16,359 bases of DNA from an uncultured Ruminococcus sp. (GTDB lineage Bacteria > Bacillota_A > Clostridia > Oscillospirales > Acutalibacteraceae), in contig CACYEJ010000271.1 of NCBI GenBank assembly GCA_902773395.1, positions 1 to 16,359 of the forward strand. Reading direction: 5' to 3'. The notes under the pieces were generated by a model. It was given only the letters and a program-made list of their open reading frames with translations, was not told the DNA's origin and made no database searches. This document shows positions 1 to 7,489 of the stretch, in pieces; positions within the stretch are counted from its first letter, which is position 1; the number at the start of each line of letters is the position of its first letter. The position numbers were made by a program, and so were the translations under genes.

Positions 1-842
1 GTAACATATGTTTTAGCAAGAAAATCCAGTGGCAGATTGCAGGTACTTTCTGCGTATAAACGATCAAAATTGTAATTCTCCATCATTTCCATAATCACAG
101 GAGGATAGCAGCCAAACCCACTGTATTTTGTGGGATCACCCAAGTATGCCTGATAAGGAGTCTTTCCGTACAGCTTGCCGTCTTTTGTCATCTTTAGCTC
201 TGCTCTTGACATATGGTCAAGCATATCTTTATATGTAAGCTCTACGCCGTAGTAACTCAAAACAGCCCTTGTGCTTACAATTTCACAGCCTGTTGGCATA
301 TCTTTCATCTGGTAAAAATGCTCCATTGAAAAATGATATTCCTTAGGCGGATATTTTGTTTTTAGTTTTGTTTCGGATATTTCAGAATTCACATTATCAG
401 AATCTGATGATTTATTTACCGTTTCCATATCGGACGAGCTGATTTTGTCGTTTTTATCTGTATCTTCTGTTTCTTTAGCTTTTGGGGCTGCTGACTTTGA
501 AGCTGAATCAGTATCAGATGATTTTCTTTCAGATACAGTGCTATCAGTCGAATTATCTTTAGTGGACTTTTCTTTCACAGAATCAACTGCGGTAGAAAAC
601 AATTCTTGAAAACCGCTTTCATTACGGCTAGACTGAGGACTATCAATTGTTTGAATATTTAGTAAATCCTTTTCGGAAATTGCTGATGTCGGTTCACAAT
701 TCGTTTCAACTACTTCCGATTGATAATCTATACTGCTTTCTGAACTTACCTTTACAGCACAGCAAATCGTTACTATCACGCCAAAGAAAACTGCGGCAGC
801 TGTTATTATATCAATTTTATTAATTTTTTTTAATATTCCAAT
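1..842 (-). CDS. Membrane-anchored C39-like cysteine peptidase (partial, C-terminus beyond left edge)
   Basis: An open frame runs from about 842 off the left edge, about 280 codons without a stop. Visible order: a short basic N-terminus (KKINK), one membrane segment (IITAAAVFFGVIVTICCAV), a long low-complexity linker rich in Ser, Asp, Lys and Glu (roughly residues 35-160), then a domain with MPTGCEIVS followed by a YYGVEL segment. The (L/M)PTGCE motif with its Cys is the hallmark of Peptidase_C39_2-like domains, so an extracytoplasmic cysteine-peptidase fold on a flexible stalk is likely. The catalytic His would lie beyond the edge, so activity cannot be judged. The start is unusual. No ATG or GTG lies in frame upstream; a stop at about 900 limits the frame. 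An excellent AAAGGGGG site (858-851) is followed 8 bases later by ATT (842-840). An upstream in-frame TTG (875-873) has no ribosome binding site. The substrate is unknown. Confidence 0.72.
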   Translation of the reverse strand, partial: MGILKKINKIDIITAAAVFFGVIVTICCAVKVSSESSIDYQSEVVETNCEPTSAISEKDLLNIQTIDSPQSSRNESGFQELFSTAVDSVKEKSTKDNSTDSTVSERKSSDTDSASKSAAPKAKETEDTDKNDKISSSDMETVNKSSDSDNVNSEISETKLKTKYPPKEYHFSMEHFYQMKDMPTGCEIVSTRAVLSYYGVELTYKDMLDHMSRAELKMTKDGKLYGKTPYQAYLGDPTKYSGFGCYPPVIMEMMENYNFDRLYAESTCNLPLDFLAKTYV

Positions 843-877
843 AACCGCAGCCCCCTTTATATTGATACAGCACAAAC

Positions 878-914
878 AATAATCATCAACATCATCGCAT
901 TATAGATGATTATT
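878..914 (-). terminator. 10-bp perfect inverted repeat between the DUF5662 and C39-like genes; possible terminator
   Basis: AATAATCATC (878-887) pairs perfectly with GATGATTATT (905-914) around a 17-base loop. It lies just after the DUF5662 stop codon and just before the ribosome binding site of the C39-like gene. On the minus strand it is followed by TTATTGTTTGTG, which is U-rich but not a clean U tract. It could be a weak intrinsic terminator or a leader structure of the C39-like gene. The stem is AT-rich, so stability is modest. Confidence 0.4.
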
Positions 915-924
915 ATAGTAAATA

Positions 925-1461
925 TCAGTGATTAGCGGTACTCTTTAAGTTGCGTATATACTCAAAGGTTTTTTCTTCTCCCTCATCACGCAGCATTGTA
1001 AGAAGCTTTTCTAAAAGATCAGATGTTTTTGGGTGAATCATTCTTTTGCCTTTCCCTTTAAGAAAGTAATTGATTGGATCATCATTCTTATACTTATCAC
1101 CAAGATATATTTTACTCGCAGCAACTCTGTCGCAGAACATTTCCTTAACATAATTAAGCGGCATCTCAACAGGTTCAAGTGTTTTAGTATCCGGATTATA
1201 GTCTGTCCAATATTCAAAATGGTGGCGATTTCTGCCCTTGTGGTGCATCCACGCTTTAGAATACCCGTAGGCTTCTCGTTCAGCTTCATTAGGACTTCTG
1301 TTTCCCTGATAGTATTTTACGCCTGCCATAAACTCCACAGGAGAATATTTTGAGAGGTCATGCAAAAGGCCCTGCCAAAAAATTCCAGCCTTGAAGCAAT
1401 GCTTAATAACCTGATGCCTATGCTTAGTAATTGTCATAAAATGTTTTATCGCATTTCCCAT
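925..1461 (-). CDS. DUF5662 family protein
   Basis: A 178-residue soluble protein with no signal peptide or membrane segment. I recognise the family as DUF5662 from HRHQVIKH near residues 14-21, GLLHDLSKYS at 31-40 and the paired histidines WMHHKGRNRHHFEYW at 71-85. The spaced H...HD...HH...D pattern (His16/21, His34-Asp35, His73/74, Asp111) resembles the metal ligands of HD-domain phosphohydrolases. That comparison is my inference, not an established assignment. The start has almost no ribosome binding site (AAAGCGG is the best match). A sequence resembling a sigma-E promoter (GAATATT at 1505-1499, CATATGAA at 1483-1476, 15-base spacer) would give a transcript with a leader of fewer than ten bases. 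Its neighbours do not explain its role. Confidence 0.75.
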   Translation of the reverse strand: MGNAIKHFMTITKHRHQVIKHCFKAGIFWQGLLHDLSKYSPVEFMAGVKYYQGNRSPNEAEREAYGYSKAWMHHKGRNRHHFEYWTDYNPDTKTLEPVEMPLNYVKEMFCDRVAASKIYLGDKYKNDDPINYFLKGKGKRMIHPKTSDLLEKLLTMLRDEGEEKTFEYIRNLKSTANH

Positions 1462-1543
1462 ACGAATATACCGCTTTCATATGTTGTTTTAAACCGATAA
1501 TATTCAGTAAAATTTCGGTATTACTTAATAATACTACAGTGAA

Positions 1544-1565
1544 CAGCGGAATATGATATCCGCTG
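1544..1565 (-). terminator. 7-bp GC-rich inverted repeat after ddh, possible terminator
   Basis: Read on the minus strand, CAGCGGA and TCCGCTG form a 7-bp stem with an 8-base loop about 25 bases after the ddh stop codon. No clear U tract follows (TTCACTG). A second small hairpin, GTATTA/TAATAC (1518-1534), comes next. Together they could end the ddh transcript, but neither is a textbook intrinsic terminator. Confidence 0.35.
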
Positions 1566-1588
1566 CCCACCAAATTACAAACTATTTT

Positions 1589-2575
1589 TTACAGTAAGTG
1601 AGAAATAATATCTTCGTGGCTGAGTGAAGTAAGATATGCCGGAGGAATATCAAATACTGTCTTGCAGCCGCTTACACCCTCTTGTGAAAGCTTGTAAGCT
1701 GCACGAGCATAAGCAAGCAGAACGCAAGCTGTAAACTCAGGGTTTGAGTCGAGCTTGAGGCTGTACTCGATAATGTGGTTATGCTCACCGTTAAGACCAG
1801 TCTTACCGCTTCTGATAACAAGACCACCGTGGGGCAGTCCGCTGTGGTCACGAGCCATTTCCTCGGCTGTGATGAAGTTTACCGTTGTATCATAATCAGA
1901 GAAATAATTTGGCATAGTCTTGATTTCCTCTTCAATTCTAGCCTTATCCGCACCCTCCTCTGCTACAACATAGCAAACTCTTGTGTGCTTCTGTCTTGTG
2001 GTAAGCTCGGGGTTCTCGCCATTTCTTACAGCATCAAGAGCCTCAGGTACAGGCACTGTGTACTGTCTTGCATCTGCAACGCCGTCAATTCTTCTTACGG
2101 CATCTGAGTGACCCTGGCTGACACCCTTGCCCCAGAATGTGTAATCCACACCGTCTGTGAGGATTGCATTCGCATAAAGTCTGTTAAGAGAGAACATTCC
2201 CGGATCCCAGCCAACTGAAATTACGCCTACATTGCCGCCCTCCTTTGCAGCTGCGTCAACATTTGCAAAGTGAGTAGGAATTTTTGCGTGTGTATCAAAG
2301 CTGTCAATTACGTTAAAGATTTTTGCAAGCTTCGGAGTCTGAACCGGCAAATCGGTTGCACTTCCGCCGCAAATGATCATTACATCTATCTTATCCTTAT
2401 ATTCCTCTACGGAATCAGCAGCTACAACAGGAACACCCTCTGTTGCAATCTTCACGCTTGCAGGATCTCTTCTTGAAAAAACTGCCACAAGCTCCGTATC
2501 CTTATTTTGTCTGATTGCAGCCTCAACACCTCTGCCGAGATTACCGTAGCCATAAATACCAATTCTAATGCTCAT
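1589..2575 (-). CDS. ddh: meso-diaminopimelate dehydrogenase
   Basis: A 328-residue enzyme matching the usual family length (about 320-330). It catalyses NADPH-dependent reductive amination of L-2-amino-6-oxopimelate (tetrahydrodipicolinate) to meso-2,6-diaminopimelate, a one-step route to the peptidoglycan cross-linking amino acid and lysine precursor, in the cytoplasm. The N-terminal dinucleotide-binding motif GIYGYGNLGRG is at about residues 6-16. VISVGWDPGMFSLNR and GVSQGHSDAVRRIDGV match conserved substrate-site regions of the family. I place the start at the ATG at 2575. An earlier in-frame GTG (2584) lies inside the AGAGGTG ribosome binding site. The gene has its own sigma-A-type promoter upstream, so it is probably expressed independently of the GNAT gene that precedes it. 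Confidence 0.95.
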   Translation of the reverse strand: MSIRIGIYGYGNLGRGVEAAIRQNKDTELVAVFSRRDPASVKIATEGVPVVAADSVEEYKDKIDVMIICGGSATDLPVQTPKLAKIFNVIDSFDTHAKIPTHFANVDAAAKEGGNVGVISVGWDPGMFSLNRLYANAILTDGVDYTFWGKGVSQGHSDAVRRIDGVADARQYTVPVPEALDAVRNGENPELTTRQKHTRVCYVVAEEGADKARIEEEIKTMPNYFSDYDTTVNFITAEEMARDHSGLPHGGLVIRSGKTGLNGEHNHIIEYSLKLDSNPEFTACVLLAYARAAYKLSQEGVSGCKTVFDIPPAYLTSLSHEDIISHLL

Positions 2576-2637
2576 CGTAAACACCTCTTTGAAAAATTTA
2601 ATATGTACTTGTAAAAATATAAAATAATTACCTTAGA

Positions 2638-2666
2638 ATTATACAACAAAATACGAGTTAAATCAA
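2638..2666 (-). promoter_or_regulatory. Sigma-A-type promoter of ddh
   Basis: Read on the minus strand, TTGATT (2666-2661) and a perfect TATAAT (2643-2638) are separated by exactly 17 bases. Transcription would start near 2631, giving a leader of about 55 bases before the ddh ATG. The context, a 100-base gap after the GNAT gene, fits a separate transcription unit. Confidence 0.6.
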
Positions 2667-2686
2667 CACTGATTATTAACTTGTAA

Positions 2687-3484
2687 TTATTTTTTCACAT
2701 GACGATACTCTGTCCAACTGCCAATTGTTTTAAACCCAATTTTTTCGTATACGGAAATTTGCTTTTCTCGATGCAGAAAAACCGTCCTGTTTTGTGACAA
2801 CTCTTTTCCTGTTACATACGCAACAAGTGCCGAAGCATATCCTCTGTTTCTGTTATCATAATCCGTTGCAACGCAGCCTACAACAGCCGCTGTTTTTGAA
2901 GAAGCAAGTACAGACGCCGTAGAAACAGCTTCTCCGAATTTGTTTGTCACCACATAGACTCTCGCTGTACCATGTCGTATCCTGTGTGACATATCGAGAA
3001 AATAGCTTTCAAAATCAGGAAGCATTTCTGTATCATCATTTTCGGCACAAAGAATATCATACACAGTTTTCAGATTTCGCATATTGCTCTCAACCTTATA
3101 TATACTATCTTCGCTGCTGGGAAGCTTTGCGGAATACAAAATTTTACTGCACTGCATTGTTTCTCCTGTAATCTTAACGTAGCTTTCGTTAAGATTGAAA
3201 CTATTATCGGTTATCACATTTAATGGAGAAAGCATCTCAATAAACGATACTATTTCGCTATAATCACATGGAGTACCGCATATAATCAATGTGGAATAAT
3301 ATTTACAAAACGCACACACGGCTTTTCCTTGATTATTTCTTTGCAGCCAAAAATCCAGAAAGTCGTATTTTTTGCCGTGGTAAGCCGTATGATACGAAAC
3401 AATTCTCGCACCATACGGCGAATTTTCACATAGGCGATATAAGTCAAATTCAAATCTTCGACTAAAATCATTCGTGTATATCAT
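2687..3484 (-). CDS. GNAT family N-acetyltransferase
   Basis: A 265-residue cytoplasmic protein. The C-terminal half carries the acetyl-CoA-binding motif A of GNAT enzymes, ATDYDNRNRGYASALVAYV near residues 206-224 with the RNRGYAS pyrophosphate loop, and a motif-B-like segment VYEKIGFKTIG near 245-255. The N-terminal 130 residues match no domain I recognise, and the acceptor substrate cannot be predicted. The ATG is 3 bases after the preceding M42 stop and has no evident ribosome binding site of its own, which points to translational coupling. It is the last gene of the murD-M42-M42-GNAT run. An acetylated peptide, amino acid or cell-wall intermediate would fit the neighbours, but that is speculation. 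Confidence 0.85.
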   Translation of the reverse strand: MIYTNDFSRRFEFDLYRLCENSPYGARIVSYHTAYHGKKYDFLDFWLQRNNQGKAVCAFCKYYSTLIICGTPCDYSEIVSFIEMLSPLNVITDNSFNLNESYVKITGETMQCSKILYSAKLPSSEDSIYKVESNMRNLKTVYDILCAENDDTEMLPDFESYFLDMSHRIRHGTARVYVVTNKFGEAVSTASVLASSKTAAVVGCVATDYDNRNRGYASALVAYVTGKELSQNRTVFLHREKQISVYEKIGFKTIGSWTEYRHVKK

Positions 3485-3487
3485 AAA

Positions 3488-4516
3488 TTAAAGTAAGCTG
3501 CCTGCAATCGTTTTTGCAAGCTCATTGACAGTTTCGCAAACAGCGTTGATATCCTCTTTAAAAGCAGTTGTATGAGGAGCATGCAAATATCTGCACGGAA
3601 GAGAAACAGCAATCGTTCTCACTCCGCCCCTCGAAACATTGATTACTCCGGCATCGTTGCCCCCTGCAACCGCCTGCTTTGCCTGTGCCTTAACGCCGGC
3701 ACGCTCAGCAGCTTTAAAAGCTTCTTTATAAAGTTCCTTATCATACAAAGTACGTCTATCCATAAAAGAGATAACCGCACCCTCTCCAAGCCTGCAAACC
3801 TGCTTGCTGTCATCAACATTTGGAATATCTGCCGCAGTTGTAGTTTCAACAACTATCGCAAATTCAGGGTCAACCGTATAAGAAGCTGTCTTTGCACCTC
3901 TCAGTCCTACTTCCTCCTGCACAACAAAGGAAAAGTACATATCATACGGCAGTTCACTCTTAATCATCTCAATTAGCACCATACAGCCTACACGGTCGTC
4001 AAGTGCCTTTGTGATAACAGACTGTTCGTTCTCCTCATAAAAGCCTTCAAACGCAACAAGATCGCCTACCTCGATATTCTTTTCTGCGTCCTCCCTATCC
4101 TTTGCACCAATGTCAATATACATTGAGGAAAGCTTTGGAATCTCGGTTTTGCTGTCGCCCGATGACAGATGAATCGGTTTGATACCAAATACGCCTTTAA
4201 CATTTGACTCGCACAGCTTTACGCTTTTACCGGAAATAACACGTCTGTCTATGCCGCCTACCTCGTCAATATTAAGTGTACCGTCGCCGTTGACCGATGT
4301 AACAATAAATCCTACCTCGTCCATGTGTGCAGAAAGAAGAAGCTTGTTTTTCGCACGGCTGGCACCCTTTTTGAAAACGATAATATTTCCGCTTTTATCT
4401 ACGGCTATCTCATCTGCATAACCGTCTATTTCTGAAATGATAATATTTCTGATTTCAGCCTCACCTGATGATACACCGTTGGCAAGACATAGCTTTTTTA
4501 GCAATTTCAAATTCAT
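3488..4516 (-). CDS. M42 family metallopeptidase (second of two)
   Basis: A 342-residue dinuclear-metal aminopeptidase of the FrvX/glutamyl-aminopeptidase class, probably a cytoplasmic tetrahedral oligomer as known for M42. Visible ligands, numbered from the ATG: His64 and Asp66 (AHMDEVGF), Asp173 (ALDDRVG), the catalytic Glu and ligand at 201-202 (QEEVG), Glu224 (VVETTTAADIP) and His312 (RYLHAPHT). All are intact, so it should be active. I chose the ATG at 4516 because AGGTG (4527-4523) lies 6 bases before it; the in-frame GTG at 4525 overlaps that site. It starts 12 bases after the first M42 stop. The two copies are clearly diverged in sequence, so they probably differ in peptide preference. 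Its exact substrate is unknown. Confidence 0.93.
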   Translation of the reverse strand: MNLKLLKKLCLANGVSSGEAEIRNIIISEIDGYADEIAVDKSGNIIVFKKGASRAKNKLLLSAHMDEVGFIVTSVNGDGTLNIDEVGGIDRRVISGKSVKLCESNVKGVFGIKPIHLSSGDSKTEIPKLSSMYIDIGAKDREDAEKNIEVGDLVAFEGFYEENEQSVITKALDDRVGCMVLIEMIKSELPYDMYFSFVVQEEVGLRGAKTASYTVDPEFAIVVETTTAADIPNVDDSKQVCRLGEGAVISFMDRRTLYDKELYKEAFKAAERAGVKAQAKQAVAGGNDAGVINVSRGGVRTIAVSLPCRYLHAPHTTAFKEDINAVCETVNELAKTIAGSLL

Positions 4517-4528
4517 ATTTGTCACCTA

Positions 4529-5539
4529 TCAACACGCAGTTCTGATGTATTCATACAACAGCTGTGCGATGCTTTCTATATCATCAATGCTTACAATCTC
4601 CGCACCTGTGTGCATATTCCTTTGCGGAATTGAGATAACCGCTGTTGGAATACCGCTTCTTGTAACGGAAATTTTATCTCCGTTAGTACCTGTCAATCCG
4701 CCCGTCACCTCTAGCTGATATGGAATATTATTTTCCTTTGCAAGAGATATAAACCTATACGACATACGTCTTGACAGCACAGGTGAAATGCAAATCATTG
4801 CGCCCTTGCCCAGTTCGCCGCTTTCGGCAGGTGACACACCGCTCTGACGGGCAAAGCTGACATCAACCGAGATTGCTTCATCGGGATAAACACTGTAGGC
4901 AGCAGTAGCAGCACCCTTACCGTAGGTTTCCTCCTGCGATGTGAAAACAAACGTAACACCGGAATTTACGGGATTTTCTTTGATAAGCTCAGCCACTCTG
5001 AGCAGCAGTGCGCAGCTTGCTCTGTTGTCTGTTGAACAGCACGTAAAACGATTGTTGAGCAGTACAACAGGAGTTGCATCGTATGCGACAACATCACCTA
5101 CGCTGACAAGCTCACGAACTTTTTCCGCCGGCAAGCCTGTGTCAAGATAAATGCTGTCGGCATCAGGAGCTTTATCCTCACCGCCGTCTGCCAAATGAGG
5201 AGGCAGACAACAAGCAATAGCTGTAATTTCGCCGTATTCAGTGAGAACCTTGAAGCGTGTATCCTGTACAACTCTATAGTCCATGCCGCCGCACTGGCTG
5301 ACTTTCAGAAATCCTTTCTCATCAATATATGTAACGATAAAGCCTATTTCGTCAAGATGAGCATCAAGCATAATATTATGCTCCGAGGTATCGCCGATTC
5401 TCGCAATTACGTTGTTATTCTTATCTATAGTCACCTCATCAGCGTAGGAAGATATTTCTTTCTTAATGAGTTTGCAAACATTCTCCTCACGCCCAGAAAC
5501 GCCCTTTGCTGTACAAAGCCTTTTAAGAAGTTCAATCAT
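4529..5539 (-). CDS. M42 family metallopeptidase (first of two)
   Basis: A 336-residue aminopeptidase of the M42 family. The metal and catalytic residues are present: His61 and Asp63 (DAHLDEIGF), Asp171 (CSTDNRAS), Glu203-Glu204 (SQEETYGKGA), Asp226 (SVDVSFA) and His310 (RNMHTGAE). It differs from the downstream copy in using Asp in the SVDVS ligand position and a shorter middle region with CCLPPHLAD. The start is a canonical ATG with AAGGAG about 8 bases upstream. It follows murD by 32 bases and precedes the second M42 gene by 12, so the three are almost certainly cotranscribed. The likely job is trimming short cytoplasmic peptides. A link to cell-wall peptide turnover is suggested only by the neighbours. 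Confidence 0.93.
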   Translation of the reverse strand: MIELLKRLCTAKGVSGREENVCKLIKKEISSYADEVTIDKNNNVIARIGDTSEHNIMLDAHLDEIGFIVTYIDEKGFLKVSQCGGMDYRVVQDTRFKVLTEYGEITAIACCLPPHLADGGEDKAPDADSIYLDTGLPAEKVRELVSVGDVVAYDATPVVLLNNRFTCCSTDNRASCALLLRVAELIKENPVNSGVTFVFTSQEETYGKGAATAAYSVYPDEAISVDVSFARQSGVSPAESGELGKGAMICISPVLSRRMSYRFISLAKENNIPYQLEVTGGLTGTNGDKISVTRSGIPTAVISIPQRNMHTGAEIVSIDDIESIAQLLYEYIRTAC

Positions 5540-5571
5540 AAAAATTCTCCTTAGTGAACCTTATCAAAAAA

Positions 5572-6963
5572 TCAAAGTGCTTTTACCAAGCTCTTAAAGT
5601 GCTCGCCACGCTCCTCAAAGTTCTTATACAAATCAAAGCTCGCACTTGCCGGCGACATTGAAACTATATCGCCGCTTTCTGCTGTTTCATAAGCCTTTGC
5701 AACTGCCTGCTCCATATTTTCAACTTTGATAATATTGGGGCTTCCCTCTTTATAATCTGCTGCTTCTAAAATTGCCTTTTCAATTTTAGGACCTGTAGCA
5801 CCCATAATTATGGCTGTTTTTACCTTTTTCACGATAAGCTCACCCAGCTCTGCATAATCAAGGTGTTTGTCGTAGCCGCCGAGAATTACGATTATTTTTT
5901 CATCATAAAGCGAAAGAGTACCTAAAGCCGTTCTTGTCGGACTTGATGCAATCGAATCGTTATAATACTTAACACCGTTAAGCTCTCGTACAAACTCATT
6001 TCGATGAGCTACACCTCCGAACTCCCTTGCCACCTTTACAATGCTTTCAACAGAAACATCCCCCCACACGGCAGCAATTGCAGCAAGGTAGTTTTCTACA
6101 TTGTGAAGTCCGGGTATCTTTATATCTGACTTGTTCATGACAACTGTTTCCGCACCATTCACTGCGAAAACGATATCTCCGCTGTCATTCATATATGCAC
6201 CGTTCTCTACACTCTGTCGGCGTGAGAATTTGTAAAGCGTTCCTCTCACATCTGACGAGAACGAATTTGAGATGTCATTGTCAAGGTTGAGCACGCTTCT
6301 TGAAAAAGCATTCTGATGCAGGATAATATTTCTCTTTGAGTCTATATACTCCTGCATATCCTTATGAATGTCAAGGTGATTCGGTGCAAGATTTGTAACT
6401 ACGGCAACATCGGGACTGTTTCTCATAGAAATTAACTGGAAGCTGGACAGCTCCACAACGGCATAGTCATTTTCTGAAATTGTTTCTATCTCAGGCAAAA
6501 GCGGCTTACCGATATTTCCTCCGAGGTGTACCGTCTTACCCTCTGCTTTAAGGAATTCTGAAATCACCGTTGTAGTGGTAGTCTTGCCGTCACTTCCGGT
6601 CACGGCGATTATTTTACATGGGCACAGGTCAAAGAAAACCTCCATTTCAGATGTAACTACAATTCCTCTCTCTCTCATACGGACAAGCTCGTCCATATAG
6701 TAACGCATACCCGGAGTACGGAAAACAATATCAACATCAAGATTATCAAGATATGTTTCACCCAAGCTAAGCGATGCGCCCACTGCTTTCGCTTCATCTG
6801 CCATACTGCCAAGCTGCTCTTCGCTTCTTCTGTCACAAGCAGTGACGATAGCTCCGTACTTCGAGAAAAGTCCGATTAGCGGAAGATTGCTTCTTCCAAT
6901 TCCACAAAGGGCTATTCTTTTATTTTTAAGGCTTTTTAAAAAGCTTTCTGTTCTTGTATCCAT
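5572..6963 (-). CDS. murD: UDP-N-acetylmuramoyl-L-alanine:D-glutamate ligase
   Basis: A 463-residue cytoplasmic ATP-dependent ligase that adds D-Glu to UDP-MurNAc-L-Ala, the second amino acid of the peptidoglycan stem. Domains in order: an N-terminal UDP-binding Rossmann domain (GIGRSNLPL from residue 21); the central ATPase with P-loop GSDGKTTT (123-130, Lys127), GGNIGKP (148-154), ELSSFQL (171-177), NHLDIH (195-200) and the carbamylated-lysine region YIDSK (Lys210); then the C-terminal domain with HRNEFV, YYNDSIASSPTRT and SPASASFD near the end. Length and all motifs are normal. AGAGAGG lies 8 bases before the ATG. It heads the minus-strand operon with the M42 genes and is not next to other division and cell-wall cluster genes, which is atypical placement for murD. 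Confidence 0.95.
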   Translation of the reverse strand: MDTRTESFLKSLKNKRIALCGIGRSNLPLIGLFSKYGAIVTACDRRSEEQLGSMADEAKAVGASLSLGETYLDNLDVDIVFRTPGMRYYMDELVRMRERGIVVTSEMEVFFDLCPCKIIAVTGSDGKTTTTTVISEFLKAEGKTVHLGGNIGKPLLPEIETISENDYAVVELSSFQLISMRNSPDVAVVTNLAPNHLDIHKDMQEYIDSKRNIILHQNAFSRSVLNLDNDISNSFSSDVRGTLYKFSRRQSVENGAYMNDSGDIVFAVNGAETVVMNKSDIKIPGLHNVENYLAAIAAVWGDVSVESIVKVAREFGGVAHRNEFVRELNGVKYYNDSIASSPTRTALGTLSLYDEKIIVILGGYDKHLDYAELGELIVKKVKTAIIMGATGPKIEKAILEAADYKEGSPNIIKVENMEQAVAKAYETAESGDIVSMSPASASFDLYKNFEERGEHFKSLVKAL

Positions 6964-7489
6964 TTACAAAACCTCTCTGTTAAGTAAAATAAAAAGATGA
7001 TTATTTTATGAGTCTATAGAATTATAATAAATTAACTTGTTGTGCTATGCTAAATATACTACATTTATTTTTCACTCATGACAGTAAATTTTCTAATCTG
7101 ATTTTCTTCATAAGCGTTGGTGTTCGTATTAGAAAAATCCGAAACCTTTCTTATCACAACAAGCTGCATTAATTATCAATGCACCTGTAAAAATAATACA
7201 CTGCTATCTAAAAACTCCTAACGTATTAATTATATGATTAATTCAAGTAAATATCAACCTTTTTATGAAAAAAATATTAAAAAAAGTTATATTTTGTAAT
7301 GATTAGACGTGGGTTTTATCCAATGCGTAATTTTTTTGTAATATTTTACATTATGCGAAGTCCTTTTCTTAAATTCAAAAGACTGTTTCATTCTAAGATA
7401 TAGCGTTACGTCAAGAAAATTATCCGGCATTAAAATAAGACAAAATCCACTATGCCAACTATGCTATATTTATATATGAGGTGAACGGT
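6964..7489. other. AT-rich divergent spacer between murD and spoIIGA
   Basis: A 526-base gene-free stretch. For murD, a perfect TATAAT (7026-7021, minus strand) is present but its -35 region is poor. Small inverted repeats occur: TTTTCTAAT/ATTAGAAAA (7089-7097 and 7128-7136, 30-base loop), TGCATT/AATGCA (7165-7170 and 7178-7183) and TGTAA/TTACA around 7336-7349. None is followed by a U tract. No open frame with a ribosome binding site, tRNA or known riboswitch pattern is apparent. The spacer is long for this gene-dense window and probably carries the regulatory input to spoIIGA. Confidence 0.5.
7435..7470 (+). promoter_or_regulatory. Candidate spoIIGA promoter with a degenerate Spo0A-like box
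   Basis: TAAGACAAA (7435-7443) matches the reverse complement of the Spo0A box (TTCGACAAA) at 7 of 9 positions and overlaps a possible -35 element AAGACA. Possible -10 elements follow at TATGCT (7460-7465, 18-base spacer) and TATATT (7465-7470, 23-base spacer). The long-spacer form recalls the Bacillus spoIIG promoter, where Spo0A~P binds near an unusually distant -35. In AT-rich DNA this could arise by chance. Confidence 0.25.

Noticed and set aside
420..560. Ser/Asp-coding repetitive stretch as a tandem repeat or CRISPR-like array
   Set aside because: It is low-complexity linker coding sequence (Ser, Asp, Lys, Glu codons) of the C39-like protein, with no regular repeat unit or spacers.
1033..1353. 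106-codon plus-strand open frame opposite the DUF5662 gene
   Set aside because: It lies entirely antisense to a recognisable family protein, has no ribosome binding site, and its product matches nothing. The same applies to the other antisense frames over ddh, the M42 genes, pgeF and the radical SAM gene.
7089..7136. 9-bp inverted repeat TTTTCTAAT/ATTAGAAAA in the murD-spoIIGA spacer as a terminator or RNA gene
   Set aside because: The loop is 30 bases, the stem is AT-rich, no U tract follows on either strand, and no gene ends nearby.
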